From: an uncultured Oscillospiraceae bacterium
Lineage (GTDB): Bacteria > Bacillota > Clostridia > Oscillospirales > Acutalibacteraceae
Length of the DNA stretch: 64,000 nucleotides
Assembly: GCA_959601025.1 (NCBI GenBank)
Contig: CAUGOD010000002.1
Coordinates: 1-64,000 of the forward strand
Reading direction: 5' to 3'
Under the pieces are notes generated by a model, which worked only from the letters and a program-made list of their open reading frames with translations, did no database searches and was not told the DNA's origin. The position numbers and the translations under genes are program-made. Below are positions 43,363 to 51,138 of the stretch, piece after piece. Within the stretch, counting starts at the first letter, position 1. The number at the start of each line of letters is the position of its first letter.

Positions 43363-43420
43363 CAAAGGAAGCCGATTCCTGACACAGGAAGCCACTTCCC
43401 GGAACAGGAAGCCACTTCCC
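43363..43420. repeat. Three tandem 20-base palindromic repeats before the dehydrogenase gene
   Basis: AGGAAGCCGATTCCT, AGGAAGCCACTTCCC and AGGAAGCCACTTCCC lie at exact 20-base spacing between the presumed promoter and the ATG. Each is an imperfect palindrome (GGAA-N5-TTCC). They could be operator sites on one DNA face or RNA hairpins. Confidence 0.6.
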
Positions 43421-43490
43421 CCCTTGTTTTTTAAAAAGAAATAGTCTATATTATTAACGTTGTTCTGGATCCTGTGCCGGTCGTTTGCTT

Positions 43491-43609
43491 GCGGCGCAAT
43501 TGAGAAATACCGATCGGTATTTCTCCCAACCGACATTATACCATAGCGCCGCCCAACCGGGTTCTCTGCCGGCGTTTTCCGGCGGCGCCTAACGACATTA
43601 TACCATAAA
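43491..43609. repeat. Palindromic intergenic repeat, copy 3
   Basis: TTGAGAAATACC-GATC-GGTATTTCTCC, then CATTATACCATAGCGCCGCC, then the CCGGCGGCG palindrome and a second CATTATACCATA. The modules are those of copies 1 and 2 in another order. It lies directly before the Rnf operon and may contribute to its promoter. Confidence 0.75.
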
Positions 43610-43647
43610 GATTGCTTTTTTGGGCGAAAGATTCTCGGGAGGAGCTC

Positions 43648-44037
43648 ATGGACGGAAAAAAGCCGCGCGTTCTCGGTCTGCGCCGGGGGGATATTCTTCT
43701 GGCGGCCGGACTCTGTGCCGTCGTCGTCCTCCTGTTCGGCGGCCGTGCCCTTTGGACTAAGCCGGGGACACAGGCGGTTTTGACCACCCCGGCGGGGGAG
43801 CGGACGCTCGACCTGTCGGCGGACGCTTCCTTTTCCGTCGAGGGGAAGGGGGGGATCGCCGTGGTGATCCGGGTGGAAAACGGCGCGGTGCGGTTTGAAA
43901 GCAGCGGCTGTCCCGACCAGATATGCGTACACAGCGGTTGGCTGAGGGACGCGGGGGATGCTGCCGCCTGTCTGCCGGCGGGGGTGGCGCTCCGGGTCGC
44001 CGGCGGGGAACAGCCGGTGGATGCGGTCGCCGGATAA
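43648..44037 (+). CDS. NusG domain II-containing membrane protein of the Rnf operon
   Basis: GGGAGGAG lies before the ATG of MDGKKPRVLGLRRGDILL. One transmembrane helix (15-35) is followed by a NusG_II-type beta domain (RVENGAVRFESSGCPDQICVHSGWL) with the conserved Cys-Pro-x-x-x-Cys. Proteins of this kind commonly precede the Gx transporter and Rnf genes in Clostridia, where they may help flavin attachment or assembly. The downstream gene starts 49 bases after the stop. Function is inferred from synteny. Confidence 0.8.
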   Translation: MDGKKPRVLGLRRGDILLAAGLCAVVVLLFGGRALWTKPGTQAVLTTPAGERTLDLSADASFSVEGKGGIAVVIRVENGAVRFESSGCPDQICVHSGWLRDAGDAAACLPAGVALRVAGGEQPVDAVAG

Positions 44038-44086
44038 CCGCTCCGCCTGTCGGGCGGAAATACGGATAAGCGAGGGGAACGCGGGA

Positions 44087-44602
44087 TTGGAACCGATCAA
44101 AAAGAACAGCCCGGCGAAGCGGGCGGCCCTGCTCGGCATCCTGTGTGCGCTGGCCGTGGCCCTGTCGTTTCTGGAAGGGCTGCTGCCCTCCCTGCCGGTT
44201 CCCGGCGCGCGGCTGGGGCTTTCCAACATCGTGACGATGTTCGCGCTCTCCACACCCGGTCTCGGCCTGCCGGCGGCGCTGGTCATCACCCTGGCGAAAG
44301 CGCTGTTCGCGCTGCTGCGGGGCGGAACCGCCTTCTTTATGAGCCTGTCGGGCGGCCTGCTCAGCACGCTGGTCATGGCGCTGGCATGGCGGGTTTTCCG
44401 CCGGCGCCTGAGCTTTGTCGGGATCGGCGTGCTCGGGGCGATCGCTCATAACGGGGGACAGCTTGGCGCGGCCATGCTGCTGTTAGGCCCCGCGCTTCTG
44501 GCCTACGCGCCCTGGCTGCTGCTCGCGGCGCTGTTCGCCGGCGCGGCGACGGGGATTACCCTGAACGTGGTCATGCCCGCCTTGGAGCGGATGAATATAT
44601 AA
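44087..44602 (+). CDS. Gx transporter-family membrane protein (heptaprenyl diphosphate synthase component I-like)
   Basis: A TTG start behind GAGGGGAACGCGGGA gives 171 residues: LEPIKKNSPAKRAALLGIL. Five or so membrane spans and GARLGLSNIVTMFAL, ALFALLRGGTAFFMSLSGGL and IAHNGGQLGAAMLLL match the family often annotated as heptaprenyl diphosphate synthase component I. In Rnf clusters it sits beside NusG-II proteins and has been linked to flavin supply. An alternative in-frame ATG upstream overlaps the NusG-II gene and lacks a good ribosome site. Confidence 0.75.
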   Translation: MEPIKKNSPAKRAALLGILCALAVALSFLEGLLPSLPVPGARLGLSNIVTMFALSTPGLGLPAALVITLAKALFALLRGGTAFFMSLSGGLLSTLVMALAWRVFRRRLSFVGIGVLGAIAHNGGQLGAAMLLLGPALLAYAPWLLLAALFAGAATGITLNVVMPALERMNI

Positions 44603-44699
44603 TAAAGGAAAAGAAGCGGCGCTTTCCCAGGGACGGGCTCCTTGCGGGGCTTCCCGGTGGGATGCGGCGCGCGATGATCCAGAAAGGCATGGTAATCCT

Positions 44700-46082
44700 A
44701 TGGCAACAGCGGAATTTGGCGGACCGGTCGGAAAGCCGATCGGGAACGCGAAGCGTCTGTGGCAGTCCCGGACGCGGGGCGGCGTCCACGCTCCTCACCG
44801 GAAGAACACGGCGGAGAGTGAAACCGTGGTGATGCCGCCGCCCGAAAAGATTATTCTGGCGATGTCCCAGCATCTCGGCGCGCCCTGTGTCCCGACTGTG
44901 AAGGTGGGGGACACGGTGGAGGTCGGCCAGGTGGTCGGGGACAGCGACAAGCCGGTTTCCGCCCCCGTCCACAGCGGGGTTTCGGGAAAGGTGACGGCCA
45001 TTACCGAGCTGCTCCTCCCCGGCGGACGGAAAACGCCGGCGGTGGTAATCGAATCGGACGGCGAGGGTCGCGTCCATGAGAGCGTGAAGCCGCCGGTGAT
45101 CGAAAGCCACGACGACTTCCTCCGGGCGGTGCGGGCCTCCGGCCTGGTCGGCTTGGGCGGTGCGGGCTTCCCCACCCATATCAAGCTGAACCCGCGGGAC
45201 GTGGACGCGATCGACACCCTCATTATCAACGCAGCGGAATGCGAGCCGTACATAACCGCCGACTATCGCGAATGCATGGAGAATTCCTGGGATATTATCT
45301 CCGGCGTACAGTCGGTCATGGAATTCCTGGACGCCGCCCACGTCGTTATCGCGGTGGAGAGGAACAAGCCCGCCGCCATTGCCGAGCTGTCCAAGATCGC
45401 CCGCGGGGTCTCCACCCCGGAACGGACGGTGCGGGTGAAGGCGCTGCCGGCCCGGTATCCGCAGGGGGCGGAGAAGGTGCTGATTCAGGCCTGTACCGGC
45501 CGCCGGGTCCCGCCTGGCAAGCTTCCCTCCGACGTGGGCTGCGTGGTGATGAACGTGACCTCCGTCGCCTTCCTCTCCCGGTACTTCAAAACCGGGATGC
45601 CCCTGATCGACAAGCGGCTGACGGTGGACGGCTCGGCCGTCGCCTATCCCAAGAACGTGCGGGTCACGGTCGGCACCCCGATCCAGGACGTGCTCTCCTT
45701 CTGCGGCGGCCTCAAGCGGGAGGTTCGCAAGCTCCTGATGGGCGGCCCGATGATGGGGCTGGCGCTGATGGACGCCGCCCTGCCGGTACTCAAGCAGAAC
45801 AACGCCATTCTTGCTTTTGCGGAGGAGGACGCGCAGAGCGTTCCCGCTTCGGTCTGCATCCGCTGCGGCCGGTGCGTGGAGGCCTGCCCCATGCATCTGG
45901 TTCCTCCCTCCATCGCCGCGGCGTATAAGAACGGCGATACCGCCGCCATGGCGAAGCTCGGCGTGATGACCTGTATGGAATGCGGCTGCTGTTCCTTCTC
46001 CTGCCCCGCCCACCGCTATATCGTGCAGACGATGCGGATGGCGAAGGAGGCGGTCCGCAATGCGCCGAAGGACGGAAAATGA
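44700..46082 (+). CDS. rnfC: Rnf complex subunit C
   Basis: A peripheral subunit of the ferredoxin:NAD+ oxidoreductase that takes up the NADH-side electrons. At 460 residues it has an N-terminal barrel (PPPEKIILAMSQHLGAPCVPTV), the FMN/NADH-binding GLVGLGGAGFPTHIKLNPRDVDAIDTLIINAAECEPYI and two cysteine motifs for [4Fe-4S] clusters (CIRCGRCVEACPMHL, CMECGCCSFSCPAHR). It heads the rnf genes proper; the SUFU-domain gene follows 30 bases later. The start has only a weak AGAAAGG site 13 bases upstream. Confidence 0.95.
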   Translation: MATAEFGGPVGKPIGNAKRLWQSRTRGGVHAPHRKNTAESETVVMPPPEKIILAMSQHLGAPCVPTVKVGDTVEVGQVVGDSDKPVSAPVHSGVSGKVTAITELLLPGGRKTPAVVIESDGEGRVHESVKPPVIESHDDFLRAVRASGLVGLGGAGFPTHIKLNPRDVDAIDTLIINAAECEPYITADYRECMENSWDIISGVQSVMEFLDAAHVVIAVERNKPAAIAELSKIARGVSTPERTVRVKALPARYPQGAEKVLIQACTGRRVPPGKLPSDVGCVVMNVTSVAFLSRYFKTGMPLIDKRLTVDGSAVAYPKNVRVTVGTPIQDVLSFCGGLKREVRKLLMGGPMMGLALMDAALPVLKQNNAILAFAEEDAQSVPASVCIRCGRCVEACPMHLVPPSIAAAYKNGDTAAMAKLGVMTCMECGCCSFSCPAHRYIVQTMRMAKEAVRNAPKDGK

Positions 46083-46112
46083 CCGCCCGGCCGTGTTGAG
46101 GGAGGAATCCGG

Positions 46113-46787
46113 ATGGGACTTTTTGATAAACGAAAAAGCCGGAAAAGGCAGCGGCGGGAATGCGGCGGCCCCGTGTGCTATGACGAGAACGACTGCGCGG
46201 CGCTGGAGGAATACATAGGAAATACCTTCGGATCGTTCTCCAACGTGTTCCATGAGATTGTTTCACCGGATATCCATGTGGATATCGCCGTTGTCGAGCC
46301 TAACGAGCGGTTTGACGGCTATACGCTGGTGACGATGGGCATGGGCGCCCGCCGCATGAATATACCGGACGACGCGCCGGAATCGCTGGCGTACGTCGAG
46401 CTGGCGGCCTACCTGCCGAAGGACTGGAATCTGAAGAGCGGGGAGGAGAGCTGGTATTGGCCGATCCGCTGGCTCAAGCTTCTGGCCCGGCTGCCCCTGA
46501 ACGAGGATTCCTGGCTGGGCGCCGGCCATACGGTCGCCAACGGAGGCCCTTTCGCGGAGGATACCGCCCTGGACAGCGTTCTTCTGATCGACGCCATAGC
46601 CCCGGGGAATGAGCTGGTTCTCCCCGGCGGAAGAAAGATCAATTTTTACACCATGGTTCCTCTGTATGAGGAGGAATCGGTGTACAAGCAGCGGTACGGC
46701 GCGGAGGCGCTGCTGTCCCTGTTTGAGGAAAAGCAGCTGCCGTTTCCCCCGGTTATTGACAAGAACCGACGAAACGTTTGCCAATGA
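46113..46787 (+). CDS. Suppressor of fused (SUFU) domain protein inserted in the rnf operon
   Basis: 224 residues. After a basic N-terminus (GLFDKRKSRKRQRRE), the SUFU domain is seen in FHEIVSPDIHVDIAVVEP, GYTLVTMGMGARRMN, YVELAAYLPKDW, WPIRWLKLLARLPL and WLGAGHTVANGGPFAEDT. Bacterial members are often immunity proteins or partners in polymorphic toxin systems, or of unknown role. Here GGAGG precedes the ATG and it lies between rnfC and rnfD in the same direction, where none is normally present. It may be a chance insertion or co-regulated partner. No toxin is nearby. Confidence 0.85.
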   Translation: MGLFDKRKSRKRQRRECGGPVCYDENDCAALEEYIGNTFGSFSNVFHEIVSPDIHVDIAVVEPNERFDGYTLVTMGMGARRMNIPDDAPESLAYVELAAYLPKDWNLKSGEESWYWPIRWLKLLARLPLNEDSWLGAGHTVANGGPFAEDTALDSVLLIDAIAPGNELVLPGGRKINFYTMVPLYEEESVYKQRYGAEALLSLFEEKQLPFPPVIDKNRRNVCQ

Positions 46788-46853
46788 ATTTGGCGTTCGG
46801 ATACTTCCTGCCCGGATCGGGCCGGAAAAGCATAAAAAGGAGTGAACGGGTCG

Positions 46854-47795
46854 ATGGCTTCGACGGAAAAGCCTTTGATGATAACCTCGTCCCCCCACCT
46901 GCACTGCGGGATGAATACCCGCGGGGTGATGCTGGACGTGCTGATCGCCCTGCTGCCGGCGGCGGTAGCCTCCGTGCTGCTGTTCGGATGGCGCGCACTG
47001 GCGGTGGAGCTGGTCTGTGTCGCCTCCTGCATGGCGGCGGAGGTGCTCAGCCGCGCGGCGATGAAGCGGGACCAGACGGTGGGCGACCTTTCCTGCGTCG
47101 TGACCGGGCTGCTGCTCGCCTTCAACCTGCCGGCGACTATGCCGCTGTGGCAGGCCGCCCTTGGCGGGGTGGTGGCGATCGTGGTCGCCAAGCAGATGTT
47201 CGGCGGGCTGGGGCAGAATTTTGTGAACCCGGCGCTGGCAGGCCGCATCGTGCTGATGGCGAGCTTCCCGGAAGCGATGAACAATTGGGTGGTGCCCCTG
47301 ACCGGCACCGGCGCGGACGCCGTGACCGGCGCGACCCCTCTTGCCGGCGGGACGTATTCCCTGACCGAAATGTTTTTCGGTATCCGGGGCGGCTGCCTCG
47401 GCGAAACCTGCGCCATGGCGCTGATCCTCGGCGGGCTGTATCTGGTTATCCGCCGGGTGATTTCCCCGGTGACGCCGCTGGTCTATATTGGTACGGTGTT
47501 CGTCCTCTCCTGGCTGTTGGGGGAGGATCCGGTGCGCCAGATTCTTTCCGGCGGTCTGATGCTCGGCGCGATCTTTATGGCGACTGATTATACCACCTCC
47601 CCAATCAACAAGGCGGGCAAGGTGGTGTTCGCGCTTGGCTGCGGGGCGCTGACGGTGCTGATCCGCCGGTTCGGTTCCCTGCCGGAGGGCGTGTCCTTCG
47701 CCATTGTGATCATGAACATTCTGGTCCCCCTGATCGAGCGGGCGACCCGTCCCATCCCCTTTGGGGAGAAACGGAGGCTGCGCCGTGAACAGTAA
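46854..47795 (+). CDS. rnfD: Rnf complex subunit D
   Basis: An integral membrane subunit of 313 residues. TSSPHLHCGMNTRGVMLDVLIALLPA is the conserved start, and DAVTGATPL carries the Thr to which FMN is covalently attached. DYTTSPINKAGKVVFALGCG is also a family mark. The frame is open to a GTG 12 bases upstream that overlaps the AAGGA site, so this ATG is the better start. Its end overlaps rnfG by 11 bases. Confidence 0.95.
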   Translation: MASTEKPLMITSSPHLHCGMNTRGVMLDVLIALLPAAVASVLLFGWRALAVELVCVASCMAAEVLSRAAMKRDQTVGDLSCVVTGLLLAFNLPATMPLWQAALGGVVAIVVAKQMFGGLGQNFVNPALAGRIVLMASFPEAMNNWVVPLTGTGADAVTGATPLAGGTYSLTEMFFGIRGGCLGETCAMALILGGLYLVIRRVISPVTPLVYIGTVFVLSWLLGEDPVRQILSGGLMLGAIFMATDYTTSPINKAGKVVFALGCGALTVLIRRFGSLPEGVSFAIVIMNILVPLIERATRPIPFGEKRRLRREQ

Positions 47796-48363
47796 GAGCC
47801 GAAAGAACATAAAGGATATTCTGATTTCCGCCGGTTCTCTTGCGTTGATCGCGGGCGTTGTAACGGCGGCTTTGGCCGGCACCAACGCGTTGACCAAGGA
47901 CACCATCGCCCAGCGGAACGAGCAGGCTGAAACCGAGGCGAGACTTCAGGTGATCGATGCGGAAGCCTTTGAAAAGCAGACTTTGACCGACACGGACGGC
48001 AAGGAAGTCGTCTATTACGCCGCCAAAAAAGGAGAGGAAACGGTGGGCTATGTGTTCACCGTGAGCTCGACCGGCAAAAGCTCCGGGCTGGTGGTGATGA
48101 CCGGCATCGCCGCCGACGGGAAGGTGACCGGCGTGACTGTCACCGACGACAACGAAACCGCCGGTTATGTGGACAAGGTGAAAAAGGGCGGACTGTTTGA
48201 CGCGTTCCGGGAAAAGGCCGCGGCGGACGGCGGCTTCACCCTCGGGGAGGATGTCGACGGTATCTCGCAGGCCACCAAAACCTCCCGCGGCGTGACCGAC
48301 GGGGTCAATAAAGCGGTCGCCTATTATCGGCAGATTACCGGCGGGACAGGGGGAGAGGAATAA
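47785..48363 (+). CDS. rnfG: Rnf complex subunit G
   Basis: GTG start behind ACGGAGG within the end of rnfD; 192 residues. One N-terminal membrane helix leads to an external FMN-binding domain (VVMTGIAADGKVTGVTVTDDNETAGYVDKV). The flavinylation segment reads DGISQATKTSRGVTDGV, where most members have S/T-G-A-T; the Gly is replaced by Gln while the acceptor Thr is kept. It relays electrons between membrane subunits. Confidence 0.9.
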   Translation: MNSKSRKNIKDILISAGSLALIAGVVTAALAGTNALTKDTIAQRNEQAETEARLQVIDAEAFEKQTLTDTDGKEVVYYAAKKGEETVGYVFTVSSTGKSSGLVVMTGIAADGKVTGVTVTDDNETAGYVDKVKKGGLFDAFREKAAADGGFTLGEDVDGISQATKTSRGVTDGVNKAVAYYRQITGGTGGEE

Positions 48364-49059
48364 ATGGCAAAAGCATACTTACAGACCTTTACCAAGGGGC
48401 TTGTCCGGGAAAACCCGGTCCTCCGTCTGGTGCTGGGCACCTGCCCCACCCTCGCGGTCACAACGGCGGCGATGAACGGGCTGGGGATGGGTGCGGCCGC
48501 CACCTTCGTACTGGTCTGCTCCAACATCGTGATTTCCCTGCTCCGCAAGGTGATCCCCGGCAAGGTGCGGCTTCCCGCCTTTATCGTGGTCATTGCCGGC
48601 TTCACCACCATCGTGCAGATGCTGGTGAAGGCTTACCTGCCGGATATCGACAAGGCGCTGGGCATCTACCTGCCCCTGATCGTGGTTAACTGTATCATCC
48701 TCGGCCGGGCGGAGGCGTTCGCCAGCAAGAACAGCGTCGGGCTTGCGGCGCTGGACGGACTGGGGATGGGCGCGGGCTTTACTGCCGCGCTGATCATCAT
48801 GGGCGGCATCCGTGAATTTCTGGGCAACGGCACCCTCTTCGGCTGGCCGGAAGGCGGACTGATCCCGCCGATCACGATTTTTATCCTGCCGGCTGGCGGA
48901 TTCTTTGTGTTCGGAATGCTGATCTGGCTGACCAACAAGCTCTCGGTACGGATGGAGCGCGGCGAGACCCGCCGCGAGACGGCGTCCTCCGTCTGCGCCG
49001 TCTGCCCGAGTGCGGCTGCCTGCGGACGGAGCGGGAAGGAGGGCGGCTGCCATGAATAA
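48364..49059 (+). CDS. rnfE: Rnf complex subunit E
   Basis: It begins one base after the rnfG stop. Six spans and NPVLRLVLGTCPTLAVTTAA, SNIVISLLRKVIPGKVRLPAFIVVIAGFTT, and IVVNCIILGRAEAFASKNSV define the RnfE/NqrD family, whose Cys ligands bind an intramembrane [2Fe-2S] centre together with RnfA. The C-terminal tail is unusual: CAVCPSAAACGRSGKEGGCHE adds four cysteines after the last helix. Its end overlaps rnfA by 8 bases. Confidence 0.95.
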   Translation: MAKAYLQTFTKGLVRENPVLRLVLGTCPTLAVTTAAMNGLGMGAAATFVLVCSNIVISLLRKVIPGKVRLPAFIVVIAGFTTIVQMLVKAYLPDIDKALGIYLPLIVVNCIILGRAEAFASKNSVGLAALDGLGMGAGFTAALIIMGGIREFLGNGTLFGWPEGGLIPPITIFILPAGGFFVFGMLIWLTNKLSVRMERGETRRETASSVCAVCPSAAACGRSGKEGGCHE

Positions 49060-49639
49060 CACCGGCCTGTTTGCCATTCTGATCGGCGGGCTGCTGGTCA
49101 ACAATTTTGTGCTGTCCCAGTTCCTCGGCATCTGCCCCTTCCTCGGGGTGTCCAAAAAGCTGAACTCGGCGGTCGGCATGTCCCTCGCGGTCATCTTCGT
49201 CATGCTGATGGCGACGGCTGCGACCTGGCCGATCTATACCTACATCCTCGTGCCGAACGACCTGACCTATTTACAAACCATCGTCTTTATCCTGATTATC
49301 GCGGCGCTGGTACAGCTGGTGGAGATCGCCCTCAAGCGCTTCGTACCGCCGCTTTACAATTCGCTGGGCATTTACCTGCCCCTGATCACCACCAACTGCG
49401 CCGTGCTGGGCGTGACCATCCTGAACATCGACAGCGGGTACGGCTTTGTGCAGTCGCTGGTCAACGCGCTGGGCGCGGGCGGCGGTTTCCTGCTGGCAAT
49501 GGTGATGTTCGCCGGGGTGCGGGAACGGCTGGAAAGCGCGGATATTCCAGAAGGGCTGAAGGGGCTGCCGATCACGCTGGTGTCGGCGTCCCTGGTGTCG
49601 GTGTCCTTCCTCGGCTTTCAGGGCCTGTTCGGCCTGTAA
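49052..49639 (+). CDS. rnfA: Rnf complex subunit A
   Basis: 195 residues with six spans. LLVNNFVLSQFLGICPFLGVSKKL and LGIYLPLITTNCAVLGV carry the paired cysteines of the intramembrane iron-sulfur centre. GGGFLLAMVMFAGVRERLE is also typical. GGGAAGGAGG precedes the ATG, which lies inside the end of rnfE. Confidence 0.95.
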   Translation: MNNTGLFAILIGGLLVNNFVLSQFLGICPFLGVSKKLNSAVGMSLAVIFVMLMATAATWPIYTYILVPNDLTYLQTIVFILIIAALVQLVEIALKRFVPPLYNSLGIYLPLITTNCAVLGVTILNIDSGYGFVQSLVNALGAGGGFLLAMVMFAGVRERLESADIPEGLKGLPITLVSASLVSVSFLGFQGLFGL

Positions 49640-49694
49640 TCCCCCGGTCCGGGCCGGAACGCGGCCCGTGTCTGCGAAAGGATGAACGATTTCT

Positions 49695-50507
49695 ATGAAT
49701 TCGATTATACTGGCAATTTTGATCCTCGCGGGGCTGGGGCTGGCCGCGGGCCTGGTACTCGCGGTCGCTTCGGTCGTGATGGCGGTGCCGCGGGACGAGA
49801 AGGCGGAGGCGCTGCGGGACGTGCTCCCGGGCGCGAACTGCGGCGCGTGCGGCTATTCCGGCTGCGACGGCTACGCCAAGGCGATGGCCAACGAGGGCGC
49901 GGCAGTCGGCCTCTGCTCCCCCGGCGGCGCGGCGGTGGCTCAGGCGACGGCGAAGATTCTCGGTGTGAAAAGCGACGGGGTGGAAACCCGCACCGCGCTG
50001 GTCCGCTGCGGCGGCTGTGAGGAGTTCACCGCCCGGAAGCTGGAATACCGCGGACTGAGCTCCTGCGTGGCGGCGAACCAGTTCTACGGCGGCGACTGGC
50101 TGTGCATGTACGGCTGTCTCGGCCATGGGGACTGCAAGGCGGTGTGCGAATACGGCGCGATCTCGGTGGAAAACGGGTTGGCGCGGATCGACCCGGCCCT
50201 CTGCCGCGGCTGCGGGCTGTGCGTGAAGGCCTGCCCCAAGCATTTGATCGAGCTGGTGCCCGGATCAGCCAAAGGCGTGGTGCGCTGCTCCAGCCACGAT
50301 AAGGGCGCGGCGGTGCGGAAAGCCTGCTCCAAGGGTTGCATCGGCTGTATGAAGTGCACCAAGGTCTGCGAGCACGACGCGATCCATGTGGAGAACTTCC
50401 TCGCCTCCATCGACAAGACGAAATGCGTCGGCTGCGGCGCGTGCGCCGATACCTGTCCGGTGGGCTGCATCACGATTTTTGGCAGGGAACCGGCTGCGGC
50501 GGAATAA
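49695..50507 (+). CDS. rnfB: Rnf complex subunit B (polyferredoxin)
   Basis: The ferredoxin-accepting subunit, 270 residues. An N-terminal membrane helix is followed by GANCGACGYSGCDGYAKAM (a four-Cys cluster motif), a CKAVCEYGAI segment, and three CxxCxxCxxxC-type sets (CRGCGLCVKACP, CIGCMKCTKVC, CVGCGACADTCP). The 55-base gap after rnfA is the largest among rnfDGEAB. The operon ends here, and no clear terminator hairpin is seen before the tRNA promoter. Confidence 0.95.
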   Translation: MNSIILAILILAGLGLAAGLVLAVASVVMAVPRDEKAEALRDVLPGANCGACGYSGCDGYAKAMANEGAAVGLCSPGGAAVAQATAKILGVKSDGVETRTALVRCGGCEEFTARKLEYRGLSSCVAANQFYGGDWLCMYGCLGHGDCKAVCEYGAISVENGLARIDPALCRGCGLCVKACPKHLIELVPGSAKGVVRCSSHDKGAAVRKACSKGCIGCMKCTKVCEHDAIHVENFLASIDKTKCVGCGACADTCPVGCITIFGREPAAAE

Positions 50508-50582
50508 GACGCGCTTTGCGGTTTTGTTCCGGCCTTTTCCCGGGAAATCAAGCGGAAAAATCCGAAAATCTCAATTTTAATC

Positions 50583-50612
50583 TTGACAAATCCATGGCCC
50601 ATACTATATAAT
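50583..50612 (+). promoter_or_regulatory. Sigma-70 promoter of the tRNA cluster
   Basis: TTGACA and TATAAT with an 18-base spacer, 32 bases before the first tRNA. Near-consensus, as expected for stable RNA. Confidence 0.8.
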
Positions 50613-50643
50613 AAACTGCGCCTTGGTTAAAGGCGCTTTTTAT

Positions 50644-50720
50644 GGCGGTATAGCTCAGTTGGCTAGAGCATGCGGTTCATACCCGCAGTGTCGTTGGTTC
50701 AAATCCGACTACCGCTACCA
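50644..50720 (+). tRNA. tRNA-Met (CAT)
   Basis: Complete 77-base cloverleaf: GGCGGTA/TACCGCT acceptor, anticodon stem TGCGG/CCGCA around TTCATAC, T-arm with GGTTCAAATC and an encoded CCA. It has G1-T72, not a mismatch, so it looks like an elongator type rather than an initiator, although a CAT tRNA could also be modified to read AUA. Confidence 0.9.
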
Positions 50721-50724
50721 TTTT

Positions 50725-50799
50725 GGCCCGATGGTCAAGCGGTTAAGACACCGCCCTTTCACGGCGGTAACACGGGTTCGATTCCCGTTCGGGTCACCA
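50725..50799 (+). tRNA. tRNA-Glu (TTC)
   Basis: A 75-base cloverleaf with GGCCCGA/TCGGGTC acceptor, CCGCC/GGCGG anticodon stem around CTTTCAC and encoded CCA. It is four bases after tRNA-Met. Confidence 0.95.
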
Positions 50800-50819
50800 C
50801 GCAGCGGCGCTGCGTTTAC

Positions 50820-50896
50820 GGGCGTATAGCTCAGCTGGTTAGAGCGCTTGCTTCACACGCAAGAGGTCAGCGGTTCGAGTCCGTTTACGCCCACCA
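50820..50896 (+). tRNA. tRNA-Val (CAC)
   Basis: GGGCGTA/TACGCCC acceptor, CTTGC/GCAAG anticodon stem around TTCACAC, T-arm CGGTTCGAGTCCG and encoded CCA. It is the last of the cluster. Confidence 0.95.
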
Positions 50897-50900
50897 AAAA

Positions 50901-50933
50901 AGCAGCCCACACAAACCGTGTGGGCTGCTTTTT
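50901..50933 (+). terminator. Terminator of the tRNA cluster
   Basis: AGCAGCCCACAC pairs perfectly with GTGTGGGCTGCT, followed by TTTTTC. The 205 bases from here to the mnmA stop contain no gene I can support. Confidence 0.85.
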
Positions 50934-51138
50934 CGCGTGCGGAGACGGATTCACGGCGAGGGCATTAACGGCCTGCGGAGCAGGAAGCCGGGGACCGGCC
51001 ATTCGAGTCTGCTGTCTTTTCTCTTTGGAAGCCTGGGTTGCTTTGTGCGAATTCTCCGCGGTGTGGAACGGTTTGCTTCGCCCGACGTGAAAGGATAACC
51101 GCAAGGGAATCCCGGCCGGCAGGCCCTGAGTCGTCCCC

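Noticed and set aside
50934..51138. Possible gene between the tRNA terminator and mnmA
   Set aside because: The frames here only extend through the tRNA genes or into mnmA antisense, and no start with a ribosome site fits.
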